From the NCBI GenBank assembly GCA_030848705.1, contig JAUIZM010000016.1, positions 1,612,001 through 1,676,000 on the forward strand: 64,000 nucleotides of DNA, read 5' to 3'. Both the position numbers and the translations under genes were made by a program. This document shows, piece after piece, positions 1 to 11,784 of the stretch (within the stretch, counting starts at the first letter, position 1; every line of letters starts with the position of its first letter). The notes beneath the pieces are model-generated. The model did not search any database, was not told the DNA's origin, and was given only the letters and a program-made list of their open reading frames with translations. This DNA is from Heracleum sosnowskyi. Taxonomy: Eukaryota; Streptophyta; Magnoliopsida; Apiales; Apiaceae.

Positions 1-742
1 AAAGTGGAGAAGAGAATAATGGTTGCTCCATAGATGGAACTTGTGAAGCATCAATTTGGGAAGTGAAATCCTCACTGTGTCCTGACTCCATGTGTGTTTC
101 TGCAAGTGGAGGCTCCTCATGAGTTGGAATATGAGGTTGTGCAGACTCGGTACAAGGTGCCTTGGGAGACATGCCAATTTCAATAGATGTCCCTTGTTGA
201 GAAGGAACATCTAGGGAGGTGTTGAGTACCCTATTATCCTCTACAGTCTTTTGAGAGACTGCAGGGTTGCTGACAGTGGTTCTGGCCCTCTTAGCTCTCT
301 TCTTCTTAGGCTCAAGAGGAACCACTGTGGGTTCTGTTTGACTACCTTCCTTATTTGTTGCACTAGGTGCAGGAACTCCCTCTTCACTCTCAGCACTACC
401 ACCAACATCACTTTCTAGGGGTCTTTTTCTGGATTCTTGTAAGGCTTGTCTCTGTACTTTGGGAAGTCTAGAGAACCTAGGCTGAGTGTATGGTGTAGAA
501 TGGGGGTTAGCTGAATTTAGGTCTAATCCAGCCTCATCCTCAAGAGTGAAGGTGTCATACCCAGAGGGCAATGGAAAATCAAGGCTAGGCACTTGATCAA
601 CCATGTGTTTGGTGAAACAGAGTGGAATGTGTGCATTTAAATTCTGTGAAGTGAGAGTTGTGTGTGTATTCCTTTTCAAAACACTGCACACCTCTGAACG
701 AGGGGCATCTTCATCAAAATCACAGAGAGAGTTAATACACAT
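1..742 (-). pseudogene. Element A third ORF (envelope-position), middle part
   Basis: An open minus-strand frame of about 247 codons continues off the left edge. It is rich in Ser, Pro, Glu and Lys, with a basic run (KKKRAKRAR) resembling a nuclear localisation signal near 310-290. It follows directly on the frame interrupted at 5323 by the Gypsy solo LTR, and the duplicated CACAT marks the join. The same kind of low-complexity region follows the N-terminal domain in element B's 1477-aa protein. No membrane segment is visible. Function is unknown; envelope-like is only a positional label. Confidence 0.7.
738..742. repeat. Target-site duplication CACAT (left) of the Gypsy solo LTR
   Basis: CACAT lies immediately left of TGTAACAGCC and is repeated at 5323-5327, immediately after the other LTR end. 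Confidence 0.85.
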
Positions 743-3700
743 TGTAACAGCCCCAAATCCGGGGTCAGGGATTTAGAGTAGTCACGATCCACTTACTTCT
801 TGCCTTGCCTGCTTTAATCACAATAGACACAATTCATCTGCTTATGACCCCACAATGAATATATCTCTCTCACACACAAACAGGTTAGAGTCTCAGAAAC
901 GACACAAATACAACCATTGCGGAATAAATAATCTTTATTACAATACCCAAATGTCTTTTGAATTTGCTAGTGATACAACTCCTAAGTAATGGTACATTAC
1001 CAACTTAGCCTTGTAATACTCACCACCCTCTCATACCATTCATATCTATACATAAGATGAATACCAAAAGCTCCAGCTTGATCTGACTGGTTCACACTAC
1101 TTCCAGGATCACTGCTAGAAACTGCTCATGAGACTGCCTTGCGCTTACCACTCGCCTGAGGGATGTGCGCCGAATCCTTGGTATCCTACTTCGCTGCTAT
1201 ATAATATTTATGAAACAATAGCAAGAGTGAGCGATAGCTCAGCAAGGTAATTAAAGTATGGCATAATCCTGCCTTTAACTCAACCCAGAATAAAGCAGGT
1301 ATAAGACAATAATTTGTCAAAATATCTCGATACTGAAATTATTTCCTTATCGGAATGTATTCCAAAAACAGTGTCATTGTTGTATTTCAAATATCATTTT
1401 CATAATATTTCTGCAAACTTTTGCTATATTATGAACAAAGTTCTAGTATAATATAAAAGATGAGGTTTCAAAACAAACCAATATAACCTTTCCGAAAATT
1501 ATCTGCTATGTAAGTAGAATATCAACATAACTTAAAAGATGAAGTTATAAGGTGATTCAGTATAAACAACTCCCTTACCATAACTCATGTTATGTAAGGT
1601 ATCCACAGAGTCATATGATATAAAAGATGAAGTTGCGAGGAAAATTTCATATAATGTTCCGTAACCCAAAATCCACTTATGCATATATAATCTGAGTAAG
1701 GTTTTATCAGAGTCATAACTCATAAAATAAAAGATGAAGTTGCAAGGATTTATTGTAACTTCATTTTTGAATATTTTTCAAATCCCTGCCAACATGATCG
1801 GTAAACCCGAACCAAGGGTGTTATCCTTAGTCACCTTTCAATACATGTTGCAGAATTATCCATAATTGGATGATGAACTAATACTGGAGCATTGTCGCGC
1901 AGAAGCCACAACCTTTACGATGATCAGTCGTACGTTGTGCATCTCACCATTTGTTTCTCTACATGTAGAAGGAAGAACCGACGGATTTACTTGTCCACTG
2001 CCGACGGATTTACTTGTCCACCGCCTCCTGGAACCACCCGGCCAACGGTTGGGCCATTGATGGACCGGCGCCACTCGGCCACTTACTCGGCTCCTAGTTC
2101 GAATAAAATACATGACTCTGAAACGTAAAGTTCGTCCTCCTTTCCCCAAGTATATTACTTGTTGATAGGACTCCACAAAGTAGTCGTATCTAATTGGAAA
2201 GGAAAATTTACCAATATTTCCCAAGCTATTGCTTGTTAATGGATATCGACTTGTTCCATCAATTTACTCCTTGATCGTTGAGGTAGTAACACAACATTTG
2301 ACTTGCAGCAATTAAATTGCTCAGAGAAAATATCTGTCCCCTGACAATTTTGAGTTGAGAGTTTAAAATGAGTAGCAGTCACTTAAATCAGGTTTCCCAT
2401 ATTCTGGATAGTTGAGCGAGTATTTAAATCCTCTTTAAAAGATAGATTCAAATGGAAAACCGTGTTTTGGGAACCTCCCCTTGATTTAAAATAATTAATA
2501 ATACAGCATAGAATATCCTTCATAAATGTTGAAGGTCAAGAATAACTTTAAATAATATAACTCATTTTAAATCGTGTTAAAAGTATTTAATAAATAATCA
2601 AATAATATTTATTAAATAAATAAACCTTAAACGAATATTCAAAAATAATATTCTTTAAATAAATAATGATTGAATGAATATTCAGAATAATATTCATTAA
2701 ATAAATAAGGATTAAATGAATATTCAAAATAATATTCATTAAATAAATAATCATCGAATAACAGTTGCCCGATATCTTTATCAGAAAAATAATCTTTAAC
2801 ATATACCGAAAATATAACTACTTCCGGTCTAAAGAATAAAATCATACGCCCTTTACCTAGGGCATTTATAAAAAAACTGGCTTCTAACTAATATCCCATA
2901 TCTAGCTTAGAAGCCCATAATCAAATCATAAAGCAAGTATCACAATATACTTTCGAAAACAGTTATGCCTTCCATTAGCATATATAACTGAAATAGTATT
3001 CAAATAGTATTTCTCGACTGAGATAATACTCAAATAACATTCCTTGAAAGATATAGTAAGCAAATATCATTCATCGAATGATATCATACTCGAATAACAA
3101 TCCTCAAAATACATAGTATTCTGCCGATGGAATCCCTCCGGGTTTCCACGGCTATCTACATATCTCAAAATACCGACTCCCGATTTAGAGTCGAAAACAA
3201 TGAATATGATCTTATATTTAGAGCTACCAGGTAAACCGGTTCATAACTACTTAACTCAAAAGATTTTATATAATCCAAAGGTCAAATCTGTTTCAACAAG
3301 AAATAAGATATATCGCAAAACTGTCCAATTTTATACATGGCAAAAGCAGTATTATATAGTCAATACTTCAAAGTATAGATTTAGAAACTTGCATGATGCT
3401 CGAGAAGTGATAGGGGTTCGCGACGATGTCGGACAATCTAGACAAAGTCAAAGAAAACGCACGATTAATCCCCTGGATAATCCACTTGTACTCAATGCTT
3501 AAACACGTAAGCGAAACACAACCAAGGCATTACTAGCTCGTTATAGGCTCATACTAAGTCCATGTTAATAGAAAATTACTTAAGTCGTAGGTTTAGTCCG
3601 AAATCGATCCTCGAATACAAGTTATATTTAACCATTTACAACATTGGTTTCTAAGTCATGTTCTTAGTGGTTTTCACTTGCGCAACCTCGGCTAACACAT

Positions 3701-5322
3701 TTTTATAAAATCGAAAAATAATCTTTTGGACTCGAAACCTTCGTACAAACTTTCGTAACTGACCTTGGCACTTCAATACAAAATTTCATATTTTAAAACA
3801 ACTCTTAAGGGTCTCAAACATAGCCACAAAGTTGGTACATTTCTGCAATCTCATTCCTTGAACCACTTTCACTAAAATGGTCATATCTCATAAACTGTAA
3901 ACTCTTTTGACATAATTTCTTGCGCTCACGTAAACTAGAAACAAAGCTCTACACACTTATGTTCATCATTGAACCAAAAGAGGCAGTTAGGTTTTCGGAT
4001 TCTAGGCAGTTTTTAGCGTTACCGAAAATTGGGCATTACGTCGGCTTAAACTTAACATTTCCGAGATTCAAATCTCATTCCAATTCACAACCAATCATCA
4101 TACACATCAATTACAACACTTAAAGTCCATTATCAATCTCAAACCGATCCAAACCAGTTGGTATCACATTTAAAATCCATCCACAACTCATCCAACAACT
4201 AAACAAACTACATAATCCACTTACTCGTGACCTTAACAATACATTCATGCTTCCATCTTTCAATTATAAACATAAAACTCAACAAAACACTATTCATCAT
4301 CTTCTTTAACTTAATTAAAGAGATATCTAGAGGTGGTGGGTAGTGGAGATTATACCTTAGATAGAACAAGCTTTCTTCCCTCTTTCTTTTAAGCCCAAGA
4401 ACTCAAATTTTGGTAAAGAATTGCTTAGCCATCCATCTCCTTCTTCTTCCTCTCTTAACCACGTTTTTTTTTCAAGAAAATGGGGGTGGGGGGATGCTAC
4501 TTTTGTGTGTGTAATGTGTGGTGGAAGTGTGGTGATGGTAGATATTTTGTTTTAAAAAAATGCAACTTAGCCCCTCAAGTTTGGTTAAGCTTACAAGCTT
4601 CTTTAACACACTTCCTCCACTAATTCCTTTCTTTCCCTTTTTATTTTAATACATATCTTATTCTTTATTTCCTAAGTTATAATACGTCCAAGGTTGCTCC
4701 TTCGAACGGATTTTCTATTCTCGTTTTCGTTTGCGATTTCTGACTACACGATTAGTAACCGTTTATTATTCCTGAACTTCCGCTGAAATATAGGATCAAT
4801 CGGAGACTATAAAATTTTACTATTCACCTTGGAGCACTATTCATCAATGTTACTATTCATCCTTGTTTTTGTTCCTCTTGAAACGATTCGAAAATATTTC
4901 CTAAAAATAGCGAATAAAACTCTACGCGATTCTCGTAGTGAATAGTAACTATTCACTATTCACTCCAACAATCGAATCCTTAAATCGACTTTAATAAAAT
5001 AATAAAATATAAAAATCCTTGGATTCTCAATTTAAATAAATCACTCTCTTGATCTCATCGATATGCTCTTCACTGCCAGGTCAAATATTCCATAACAATA
5101 AAGTTTGGATTTTCTGAATTCCGATCATCATTACAAACACTTATTTACTTCGTAGATCACTAATATGACTTCGGGATATCCACACTACGTCTCGTACATA
5201 GGTGGCATGAAAAATTTTCTTAACCCTCAAAATCACTATTCATCCACCAAATTCACTATTCACTGATGCACTTAATCATAATAAGAAAAGTTTTAATTTT
5301 ACCAAAAATTCGGGTTATTACA
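743..5322 (-). mobile_element. Ty3/Gypsy (Tekay/Del-like) solo LTR, 4.6 kb
   Basis: Read on the minus strand the segment starts TGTAATAACCCGAATTTTTG and ends CCGGATTTGGGGCTGTTACA, the TG...CA ends typical of chromovirus LTRs. It is flanked by a 5-bp duplication (CACAT). I found no gag, pol, primer-binding site or second LTR copy inside, so it is read as a solo LTR left by LTR-LTR recombination. It shares landmarks with the LTR at 56680-59966, for example GCAAGAGTGAGC near the left end. It is unusually long and AT-rich. The short ORFs in it are chance. It interrupts the third ORF of element A. Confidence 0.78.
2585..2770. repeat. AT-rich tandem repeat inside the solo LTR
   Basis: About four imperfect units of roughly 50 bp built on ATTAAATAAATAA and GAATATTCAAAATAATATTC lie in tandem. 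ORFs across it encode repeated Ile/Tyr/Leu peptides that reflect the repeat, not a protein. Confidence 0.7.
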
Positions 5323-5327
5323 CACAT
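5323..5327. repeat. Target-site duplication CACAT (right) of the Gypsy solo LTR
   Basis: This matches 738-742; element A's third ORF resumes directly after it. Confidence 0.85.
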
Positions 5328-5916
5328 CATTAAAAAGCGAGGGTAGAGAGTTACCTTCTTACCTATGGCAGCCTTGAGGTGTGCCATGAATAGCTTTCCA
5401 ACATCCACCTTGTATCCGTGAACAAGAGAGTGAGTGAGCTTCTTAATGTAAGTGGGAATTACATTCCAACCAGTAGTCTTTGTGGAAAACACCTTCACCA
5501 TGACATCAAGAATCATGCTCCATTCCTTTCTCAAATACTTCTTGTCCATTTCACAAGAAGGGTACCACTTTGTTGTTCCCTCTTCAAGAATGGGTCCTGA
5601 ATACCCAATTTTCAAGAAAAGCTTCTTTAAGGTCTCATCACTGGCTAGCTCTGTGTAGGTCTTTCCTGGTTCAAGTACAATTCCTAGAGCTGCATTGATG
5701 CCTTGAATAGTGAGAGTGTAGTTGTGCTCTTTGAGCAACAGTAGACTCCCAGAAGTTCTCAATCCTGTCTAGGTCAAGAAAAGGAGTTGAGGTGATAGCA
5801 TACCCGAGATAGGACTTATTCAGGAAAGAAATAAGCCCTTTGAATTCTTCACCAGCATCATTTGGAGAGTAGATGCCAACAAAGTTAGTCTGAAAAATTG
5901 ATTGTTTGGGTGCCAT
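5328..5916 (-). pseudogene. Element A third ORF (envelope-position), N-terminal part
   Basis: The start is MAPKQSIFQTNFVG at 5916. The segment resembles the N-terminal domain of element B's 1477-aa protein and of C's ORF at 32425: motifs such as LSYAM/LGYAI..TP, an IQG/LQG turn, and later RFLMM. This matches the plant-transposon-associated domain often seen in the third ORF of SIRE-type and related elements (family assignment from memory). One frameshift lies near 5735-5750, where the frame changes before the KEHNYTLTIQG stretch, so the copy is broken. It sits about 1.36 kb downstream of the pol stop. Confidence 0.7.
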
Positions 5917-6173
5917 TGTTGGTATGAGAGAGAAAATGAGTGTGTTGAGTGAGTAGAGAGAGAAATTCAGCAGAAAGTTGTTTTGCTTTTGGTTGTTCTG
6001 TGTCAGGTTTGGTCTTGTCTGATTAACTGATGTATAAAGGGTAGTTCAAGCCTTATGCTGAAAAAGGGGATATTTGGAATCGTGCTAATACCCAATAACA
6101 CCACCACGTGGGTTACTTCCTTTAATTTCTATCAAGGTGGAGGTTGAATTAGCAATTATAACGGTCCACTAGT

Positions 6174-6420
6174 GTTGACAGTAACCTGTGCGCTGAAACA
6201 AGTTGTCAGTGACATTTGGGTGATGATAGTAGGTTTGTCTTGACAGTAACATTGTCGCGAAAAACTTATTGTCATCGTTAAGTACATCAATGACAGTATC
6301 TTTTAAAAACTCTTGATAGTATGTTATTTACTGCTGTCAAGAAACTAACAGTCATGAGATTCCGTGACAGTTCTTTTCTTGATGACAGTAACATTTGAGG
6401 AAAAACAGTAAATGTCATGA
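6174..6420. repeat. Cluster of family-A word TGACAGTA in the pol to third-ORF spacer
   Basis: TTGACAGTAACC, CTTGACAGTAACATTG, ATGACAGTATC, CTGCTGTCAAG, GTGACAGTTC and GATGACAGTAACATTTG recur within 250 bp, in both orientations. The word also recurs in A's LTR and gag. Confidence 0.75.
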
Positions 6421-6608
6421 ATTTTAATGTATGTTGTCATTAATTTACTTAACTCAATAAACACCATTCACAAATATTCAATTGAGAGCTAGGTATCAAG
6501 CGCAGTAAATTAATCAGATAATCAATCACAGAAACAAATTCACATAAAGAAAGAAACAGGGAAATTAATGGAAAAGTTTTCATTAATAAAATCATCAGAA
6601 ATTACAAA

Positions 6609-6872
6609 CTATGATTTTACTATTTTATTAACTATTCCTAAGACTTCTAAACGGGTTCCTTCTTCAGTGCTTCCTTCTTCCTTGAGGAGCTTTTGAAATT
6701 CAACTTCTTGCTCCTACCATTTAGCCTCTTCAATGGCTTTGGCATTAGCCTCTCTCTCTGTTTCCTTGTCTAGACTGTCTTCCAATTCATCAAACAGTTT
6801 CTCAACCTCTTTCTTATGTGGAGAACCACCTTGAATCTTAAGCCTGTATTCGATTCCTACTTTGTTTTCCAT
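6609..6872 (-). pseudogene. Small Glu/Lys-rich ORF between pol and third ORF of element A
   Basis: An 88-codon frame starts ATG (MENKVGIEYRLKIQGGSP) at 6872, has one in-frame TAG after ...AIEEAKW, and reaches its final TAG at 6609. The composition is charged and helical (heptad-like EVEKLFDELEDSLDKETERE), similar in character to the Glu-rich coiled stretch of element B's third ORF but not clearly homologous. Elements B and C have no matching ORF in their shorter spacers. It may be a duplicated piece of the third ORF or a captured sequence. Function is unknown. Confidence 0.45.
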
Positions 6873-7100
6873 TTTAACCTTTTTTCTGATAGTAATAACT
6901 AATACGACCTAGTGTTCATTTTATAGGCATATTAGGGGAATGGTAAGGTAAACAGTCAACAGTTTGGAATACCCATACAACTACCACATATAGCAATTAA
7001 GATTCATGTTCTCCACTAATCCAACAATTAACACACAACAGCCAATTAATGCAAAGTCTTTGACCAAAGATTTCAGACTTTGAGGTTATCCAAGTTAATG

Positions 7101-7250
7101 ACACAATTTTTTATTACTGACAGTATGACTAACACAAAAATCAATTTAGCAAAGTCATAGCAAACATGCTGTCAAAAAAAATAAGAACTTATGTGACAGT
7201 AACTTCTCATGAGAATAACTTTGAGGTTACTGTCACAAGCTGCATGCAGA
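7101..7250. repeat. Second cluster of family-A word TGACAGTA
   Basis: CTGACAGTATG, GCTGTCAAAA, GTGACAGTAACTTC and GGTTACTGTCACAAG occur just downstream of the pol stop. The last two form an inverted pair (GTGACAGTAAC...GTTACTGTCAC). Confidence 0.7.
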
Positions 7251-7274
7251 AATGAAAATGTAAAAACTAGTAAT

Positions 7275-9278
7275 TTAACATACCAGATTTAGCATTCCCA
7301 ATTCACTTACCAACCCGATAAAGGTGACTTCATCCAATGGTTTAGTGAAGATGTCTGCAAGTTGCTTTTCTGTTGGGACATAGATCAATTTCACAGTTCC
7401 TCTTTCAACATGTTCTCTGATAAAGTGATGTCTAATATCAATGTGCTTTGTCCTAGAGTGTTGAACAGGATTGTCTGAGATGGCTATGGCACTAGTGTTG
7501 TCATAGTAGATAGGGATAGTGTTCAACACTAGACCATAATCCAAAAGTTGATTCTTCATCCACAGAATTTGTGCACAGCAACTTCCAGCTGCAATGTATT
7601 CAGCTTCTACAGTAGATGTAGAAACTGAATGCTGCTTCTTACAAAACCATGACACCAATCTTCCACCAAGAAATTGACAGCTTCTTGTTGTACTTTTTAT
7701 GTCAATTCTACACCCAGCATAGTCTGAATCAGAGTACCCCACTAGCTCAAATCCAGTATTTATAGGATACCAAAGGCCTAGATTAGGAGTGCCCTTTAGA
7801 TATCTAAAAATTCTCTTGATAGCTACCAACTGTGACTCCTTTGGATCAGCTTGAAACCTTGCACATAGACATGTAGCTAACATTATGTCAGGTCTACTAG
7901 CAGTTAGGTAGAGAAGAGATCGAACCATGCCTCTGTAAGCACTAGAGTCCACTTTCTTCCCTTTGGAGTCTAGATCCAAACTGGTTGATGTAGAGATGGG
8001 AGTCTTGGCAGGTGATGAATCTTCTAGGTTAAACTTCTTGAGAAGTTCCTTGACATACTTTGCTTGACAAATGAAGATTCCATCATCTTTCTGAAGAACT
8101 TGTAATCCAAGGAAGAATGACAGTTCTCCCATAATGCTCATCTCATACTTGTTTCTCATTAGAGATGAAAACTTCTCACACAACTTCTCTTTTGATCCAA
8201 AGATGATATCATCAACATAAATTTGAACTAAAATGATGTATTTGCCATGATGCTTGTAGAATAGAGTTTTATCTACTACACCTCTTGTAAACTGGTTTTC
8301 CAATAGAAAGGCAGAGATGGTATCATACCATGCTCTTGGAGCTTGTTTCAATCCATAAAGTTCTTTGAACAGCTTGTACACAAAATCATACAATTCAGCA
8401 TCTTCAAAACCTGGTGCTTGTTCAACATACACTTCTTCCTCCAACTCTCCATTTAGAAAAGCACTTTTGACATCCATTTGGAACACCTTGAAATTACAGT
8501 GTGCAGCAGAGGCTAGAAAAATCCTTATAGCTTCAAGTCTGGCAACAGGTGCAAATGTCTCATCATAATCTATTCCTTCCTGTTGACAGTAACCTTTAGC
8601 TACTAGCCTTGCCTTGTTTCTTGTCACATTTCCACTTTCATCCAATTTGTTTCTAAATACCCACTTTGTCTCAATAACTGATTTTCCCTTTGGTCTTGGA
8701 ACCAGTTTCCATACATTGTTCCTTTCAAACTGGTTGAGTTCCTCTTGCATAGCAATCACCCAATCAAAATCCAACAATGCTTCATCAATTGCTTTTGGCT
8801 CCACTTGAGACAGGAAGCAGGAAAACATGATGTCAGTAGAAACATTGTTCCTGGTTCTTACCCCAGAAGAAGGATCTCCAATAATTAGGTCATTTGTGTG
8901 ATCCTTGTTCCACCTTGTGGTTCTGGGCAAGCTTCTTGTTTGAACTAAAACAGTAGCTTCAGTTTGAGGGACTGAATTTTCACCAGGACAGTTGTCTTCA
9001 CCATGCTCTTCAACATCTCCAGAGTCACCGTCATTTTGAGGATTCCCTGAAATAGTCTGTGACTGAGCTGGAGTTTGACTAGCATCATTTTCAACGACAG
9101 TACCTTTTTCAAGATCAACAGTTTGAGTAAAGGTGGGTTCTTCATCAACAATTTCTTCTTCCTCCAAGTATCCTTGATTCTCAAATCTAAGAATCTGCAT
9201 TTGCCCATCCTCATGCAGTCCTGGAAACTTGGTTTCATCAAATGTGACATTTACACTTTCATCAATAATCCTGTGTTC
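7275..9278 (-). CDS. pol: Element A pol, second half: reverse transcriptase and RNase H
   Basis: A 668-codon open frame enters from the CACTA boundary (the first codon is GTG made by the CACTA end, not a real start). It holds an acidic integrase-RT linker (about residues 20-160), copia reverse transcriptase (RT) from about residue 185 ([20 protein letters not shown]), catalytic YVDDIIFGS near residue 355, and RNase H with YSDSDYAG near 515, [10 protein letters not shown] near 555 and the [14 protein letters not shown] end motif. The first half of pol is at 26642-27878. The frame is intact here, although gag and the first half are broken. It was copied from a functional polyprotein but cannot be expressed as one now. 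Confidence 0.88.
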   Translation of the reverse strand, partial: EHRIIDESVNVTFDETKFPGLHEDGQMQILRFENQGYLEEEEIVDEEPTFTQTVDLEKGTVVENDASQTPAQSQTISGNPQNDGDSGDVEEHGEDNCPGENSVPQTEATVLVQTRSLPRTTRWNKDHTNDLIIGDPSSGVRTRNNVSTDIMFSCFLSQVEPKAIDEALLDFDWVIAMQEELNQFERNNVWKLVPRPKGKSVIETKWVFRNKLDESGNVTRNKARLVAKGYCQQEGIDYDETFAPVARLEAIRIFLASAAHCNFKVFQMDVKSAFLNGELEEEVYVEQAPGFEDAELYDFVYKLFKELYGLKQAPRAWYDTISAFLLENQFTRGVVDKTLFYKHHGKYIILVQIYVDDIIFGSKEKLCEKFSSLMRNKYEMSIMGELSFFLGLQVLQKDDGIFICQAKYVKELLKKFNLEDSSPAKTPISTSTSLDLDSKGKKVDSSAYRGMVRSLLYLTASRPDIMLATCLCARFQADPKESQLVAIKRIFRYLKGTPNLGLWYPINTGFELVGYSDSDYAGCRIDIKSTTRSCQFLGGRLVSWFCKKQHSVSTSTVEAEYIAAGSCCAQILWMKNQLLDYGLVLNTIPIYYDNTSAIAISDNPVQHSRTKHIDIRHHFIREHVERGTVKLIYVPTEKQLADIFTKPLDEVTFIGLVSELGMLNLVC
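9276..9278. repeat. 3-bp target-site duplication TTC, left of CACTA-1
   Basis: TTC precedes CACTACGCC here and follows GGCGTAGTG at 26639-26641. Removing the CACTA plus one TTC joins the two halves of A's pol in frame (Leu-Glu / His-Arg). Confidence 0.88.
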
Positions 9279-9295
9279 CACTACGCCATAGATGG
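9279..9295 (+). repeat. CACTA-1 left terminal inverted repeat
   Basis: CACTACGCCATAGATGG matches the right end at 16 of 17 positions. Confidence 0.88.
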
Positions 9296-9316
9296 CTTAT
9301 CGCAACAAATTAGGGG

Positions 9317-9475
9317 GGGTGTTACCATATTGGATGTTACTATAGCTATACATTTTTTGTGCTATCGTAACGCAGTGATTTTGGATGTTACCAAAGCCAT
9401 GAAGCTATGTTACTTTAGTTGTAAAAGGTGTTACACTGGGCAACACAGTAATGTGTGTTACCTTAGAGTATAGTA
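9317..9475. repeat. CACTA-1 left subterminal repeats
   Basis: GTGTTACCATA, GATGTTACTATAGC, GATGTTACCAAAGCC, CTATGTTACTTTAG, GGTGTTACAC and GTGTTACCTTAG are spaced 15-40 bp apart. Such arrays are the usual transposase-binding region of CACTA elements. Confidence 0.7.
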
Positions 9476-9960
9476 TTAATTTACAAATAAAATTAAATTT
9501 TATTTATAATTAATAGTTTGATAATTGTTTAAATCTAAAAGTAAATAATTTTAATAAAATCATTGAAATTATCATTAGAAAAAGTAACATTCCATCGAAT
9601 TATTGAATTATTTATATTCCATAAAATTTAAAATATTTTTAATAAATTTAGAATTAAAGTATTTTAAAATAATATTTAAGAATTATTAAATTTTCATTAA
9701 AATCATTAACATTTTTATTAGAGAAAATAATAATTTGTAAAAATTGTGAATTATTACAAAATAATGAAAATAATGAATTTAATAATTTTAACTTAATATA
9801 AATAAATTGAAATAAATTTGTAATAATTGTTTTTTTAAAAATGAGAAAGGGAAAGTAGTCTCAGAGGCTGGGCCGAGCGGCAAACAAAAACGTAGAGCAG
9901 CAAAAACGAAAAATTAGAGCTGGGGCAAAACAAATAGGGGGGAAATTAGAATCGGGGAAA
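9476..9960. other. AT-rich filler of CACTA-1
   Basis: This stretch of mostly A/T sequence has no ORF or recognisable repeat. A short GC-richer stretch begins near 9860 and leads into the CT-rich leader. Confidence 0.5.
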
Positions 9961-10440
9961 ATACTCTCAGTTCTCTCACTTCTCTCTCCCTCACTCGTCA
10001 TATCTCTCTCTATCTCTCTCTATCTCTCTCGTCGTATCTCTCTTCCCCTCTCTCCCTATCTCACCACTCACTGGTCTTTGTCCACTCAATCAACTTTCAC
10101 GACTCACTCGGGTTTCACAAAATTTATTAGGGCTTCATTCATCTCTCTAATTAATTCAATTAGGTTTCAATTGAATGGGGTTGCAACAGATTCAGTTTTG
10201 GTTCAACATCTACGACTCAATCTTCGTTTGGTTTCGATTTTGAGGTATTCCCTTCACTTTATTAATTTGTGTATTCATGTAATCTACTCTCTCTATCTGG
10301 GTTTAAAAATGTCTAAGCAGAAAAAAGATAAACACAACAATATCATAGCTCTCACCGGAGCTGCTGGCGCTGCCGCTCTTCTCGCTTTCGCTCTCAACTT
10401 CGCCATTTCTTCACTCAATTTGTGAAATAAAAAGAAAGGT
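9961..10440 (+). pseudogene. Captured host gene fragment: CT-rich leader and first exon(s), 38-aa ORF
   Basis: A long CT-rich stretch (CTCTCTCTATCTCTCTC) resembles a plant 5' UTR. A likely donor TTTTGAG|GTATTCC lies at 10243, and a 38-codon ORF runs 10309-10425 (MSKQKKDKHNNIIAL...). It has a basic N-terminus followed by an Ala/Leu-rich hydrophobic segment (about residues 13-35) that could span a membrane. GC content is higher than in the surroundings. An in-frame Met upstream gives 115 aa, but that part looks like UTR and intron. I do not recognise the gene. It looks like the 5' end of a host gene picked up by the transposon. Confidence 0.5.
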
Positions 10441-11574
10441 TAATTTTCAACTTGTTTATAATTAATTAATTGAATTTTTATTGTGCATCTGAATTTAAAT
10501 TGTGATTAATTGTGTTTGTATTTGACTTATTTGTTATAGTGATTGAATTAGTTTTATATTTGACTTTATTGTTCCAGAACTTAAAGGCTCTAATGTGCAT
10601 GTACTAAACGCTTGCTTTGCATATAATGATGTTGCTGCACAAATTCCTACATTCTGATAAGCCTAAATGTTTGAAAAATGTCTAAAAGATCTTAATTCTA
10701 CTTAATCAATGTCATGTTGCAAGTGTAAAAGTCATATTAAGTTGTAACTACTTCTAACACATTGAAAAAAACTGGTAGCGAAAATTATTAGGGAAGTAGT
10801 CAACACTTGTCGTGAATTGTATATATAAGAGAGTAAGAGAGAATGATTTATGCTTTTGCCAATGCATCTGGTGAACTACTGTTTGCGATATATGAGAGAA
10901 AATAACATAAACATAGGAGGAAAAAGACCTAGGAATGTTGGAGAACTGGAGCAGAAAAATGGGTTGGAAACTCTCTGAAGTCTAAAGGAGCATGTCACGT
11001 AATGAGACTCTTAGGTCACATTCAATGGAAAAGAGACAAACCGTAGGTGCTGCATTAGTGAAGACTGGTAACATAGTCAAGGTTTTCAGCTATTTGGTGC
11101 ACATGCAGACTCCTTCCAAGGAGCAGCTTCATAGATGGCTATCTAAAATCATCTGTACAGACATATTCTCTAGTTGTCATGCCAATTATAGATTCTAGTG
11201 TATTCTGTGAGGATAAAAGGATTTGATAATTAGTATTAAGGGCTGACAATTGACTGCATTCTTATGCAAATTGCTTTGTTCATGTGCATTATTTCTGATC
11301 ACATGAAAGACAGCTCAATGTTTAAAAAACTAATGCTTCCTGGGGTCCGTAATGCTGTTGGACAGCCCGCCCTTACTTTAAGCATTTATCCTGCATTATT
11401 GCTCGACCAAATACATTTAGAATGACTGCAGAGAAAGTATTCACACGAGTATCTAAGCAGTATCGTTCAATTTGTGTTTCTGTTGAAGTAGCAATCAACT
11501 GATATTTCCACCGTGCTATGATTTATTCCATGTTTTTAATTTCCTTGTCAACTGGATTTAAATTTCTCGTTCAG

Positions 11575-11784
11575 TTCAACACATACCTAAAGGACTGCGC
11601 ACAATCAGATTCCGACCTCATTGTGGAGAGGTAATTATTTTAATTGCTTTTATATGGCAATTGATTATTTTAAGTATTCAGCTTGAGCTTAAAATGACAA
11701 AATTTTCAAGCAGGTGATGTTGACCATTTGGCTGCTGGGTTGCTTCTATGTCATAACATATCTCATGGAATTAATTTGAGGAAG
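11575..11784 (+). pseudogene. Captured AMP deaminase exon fragments
   Basis: Two exon-like pieces encode the conserved deaminase core. Exon 11575-11630 is preceded by TTCTCGTTCAG, reads QHIPKGLRTIRFRPHCGE and ends before GTAATT. Exon 11710-11784 reads AGDVDHLAAGLLLCHNISHG followed by INLRK. AMP deaminase (EC 3.5.4.6, AMP to IMP) has this run with a catalytic-site HxxHG-like block, known from memory of the family. The second acceptor is CAA instead of CAG, and homology stops after NLRK, so the piece is non-functional. It shows that CACTA-1 captured host DNA including introns, in the plus orientation. Confidence 0.72.

Noticed and set aside
2587..2845. Repetitive Ile/Tyr-rich small proteins
   Set aside because: Overlapping frames of an AT-rich tandem repeat in a solo LTR, with no codon signal.
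7275..9278. A separate 5'-truncated copia element
   Set aside because: The frame continues exactly into 26642-27262 across CACTA-1 with the TTC duplication, so it is the second half of element A's pol.
10078..10308. N-terminal extension of the captured ORF to 115 aa
   Set aside because: The upstream part looks like leader and intron (a GAG|GTATTC donor inside it), and codon use differs from the 38-aa part.
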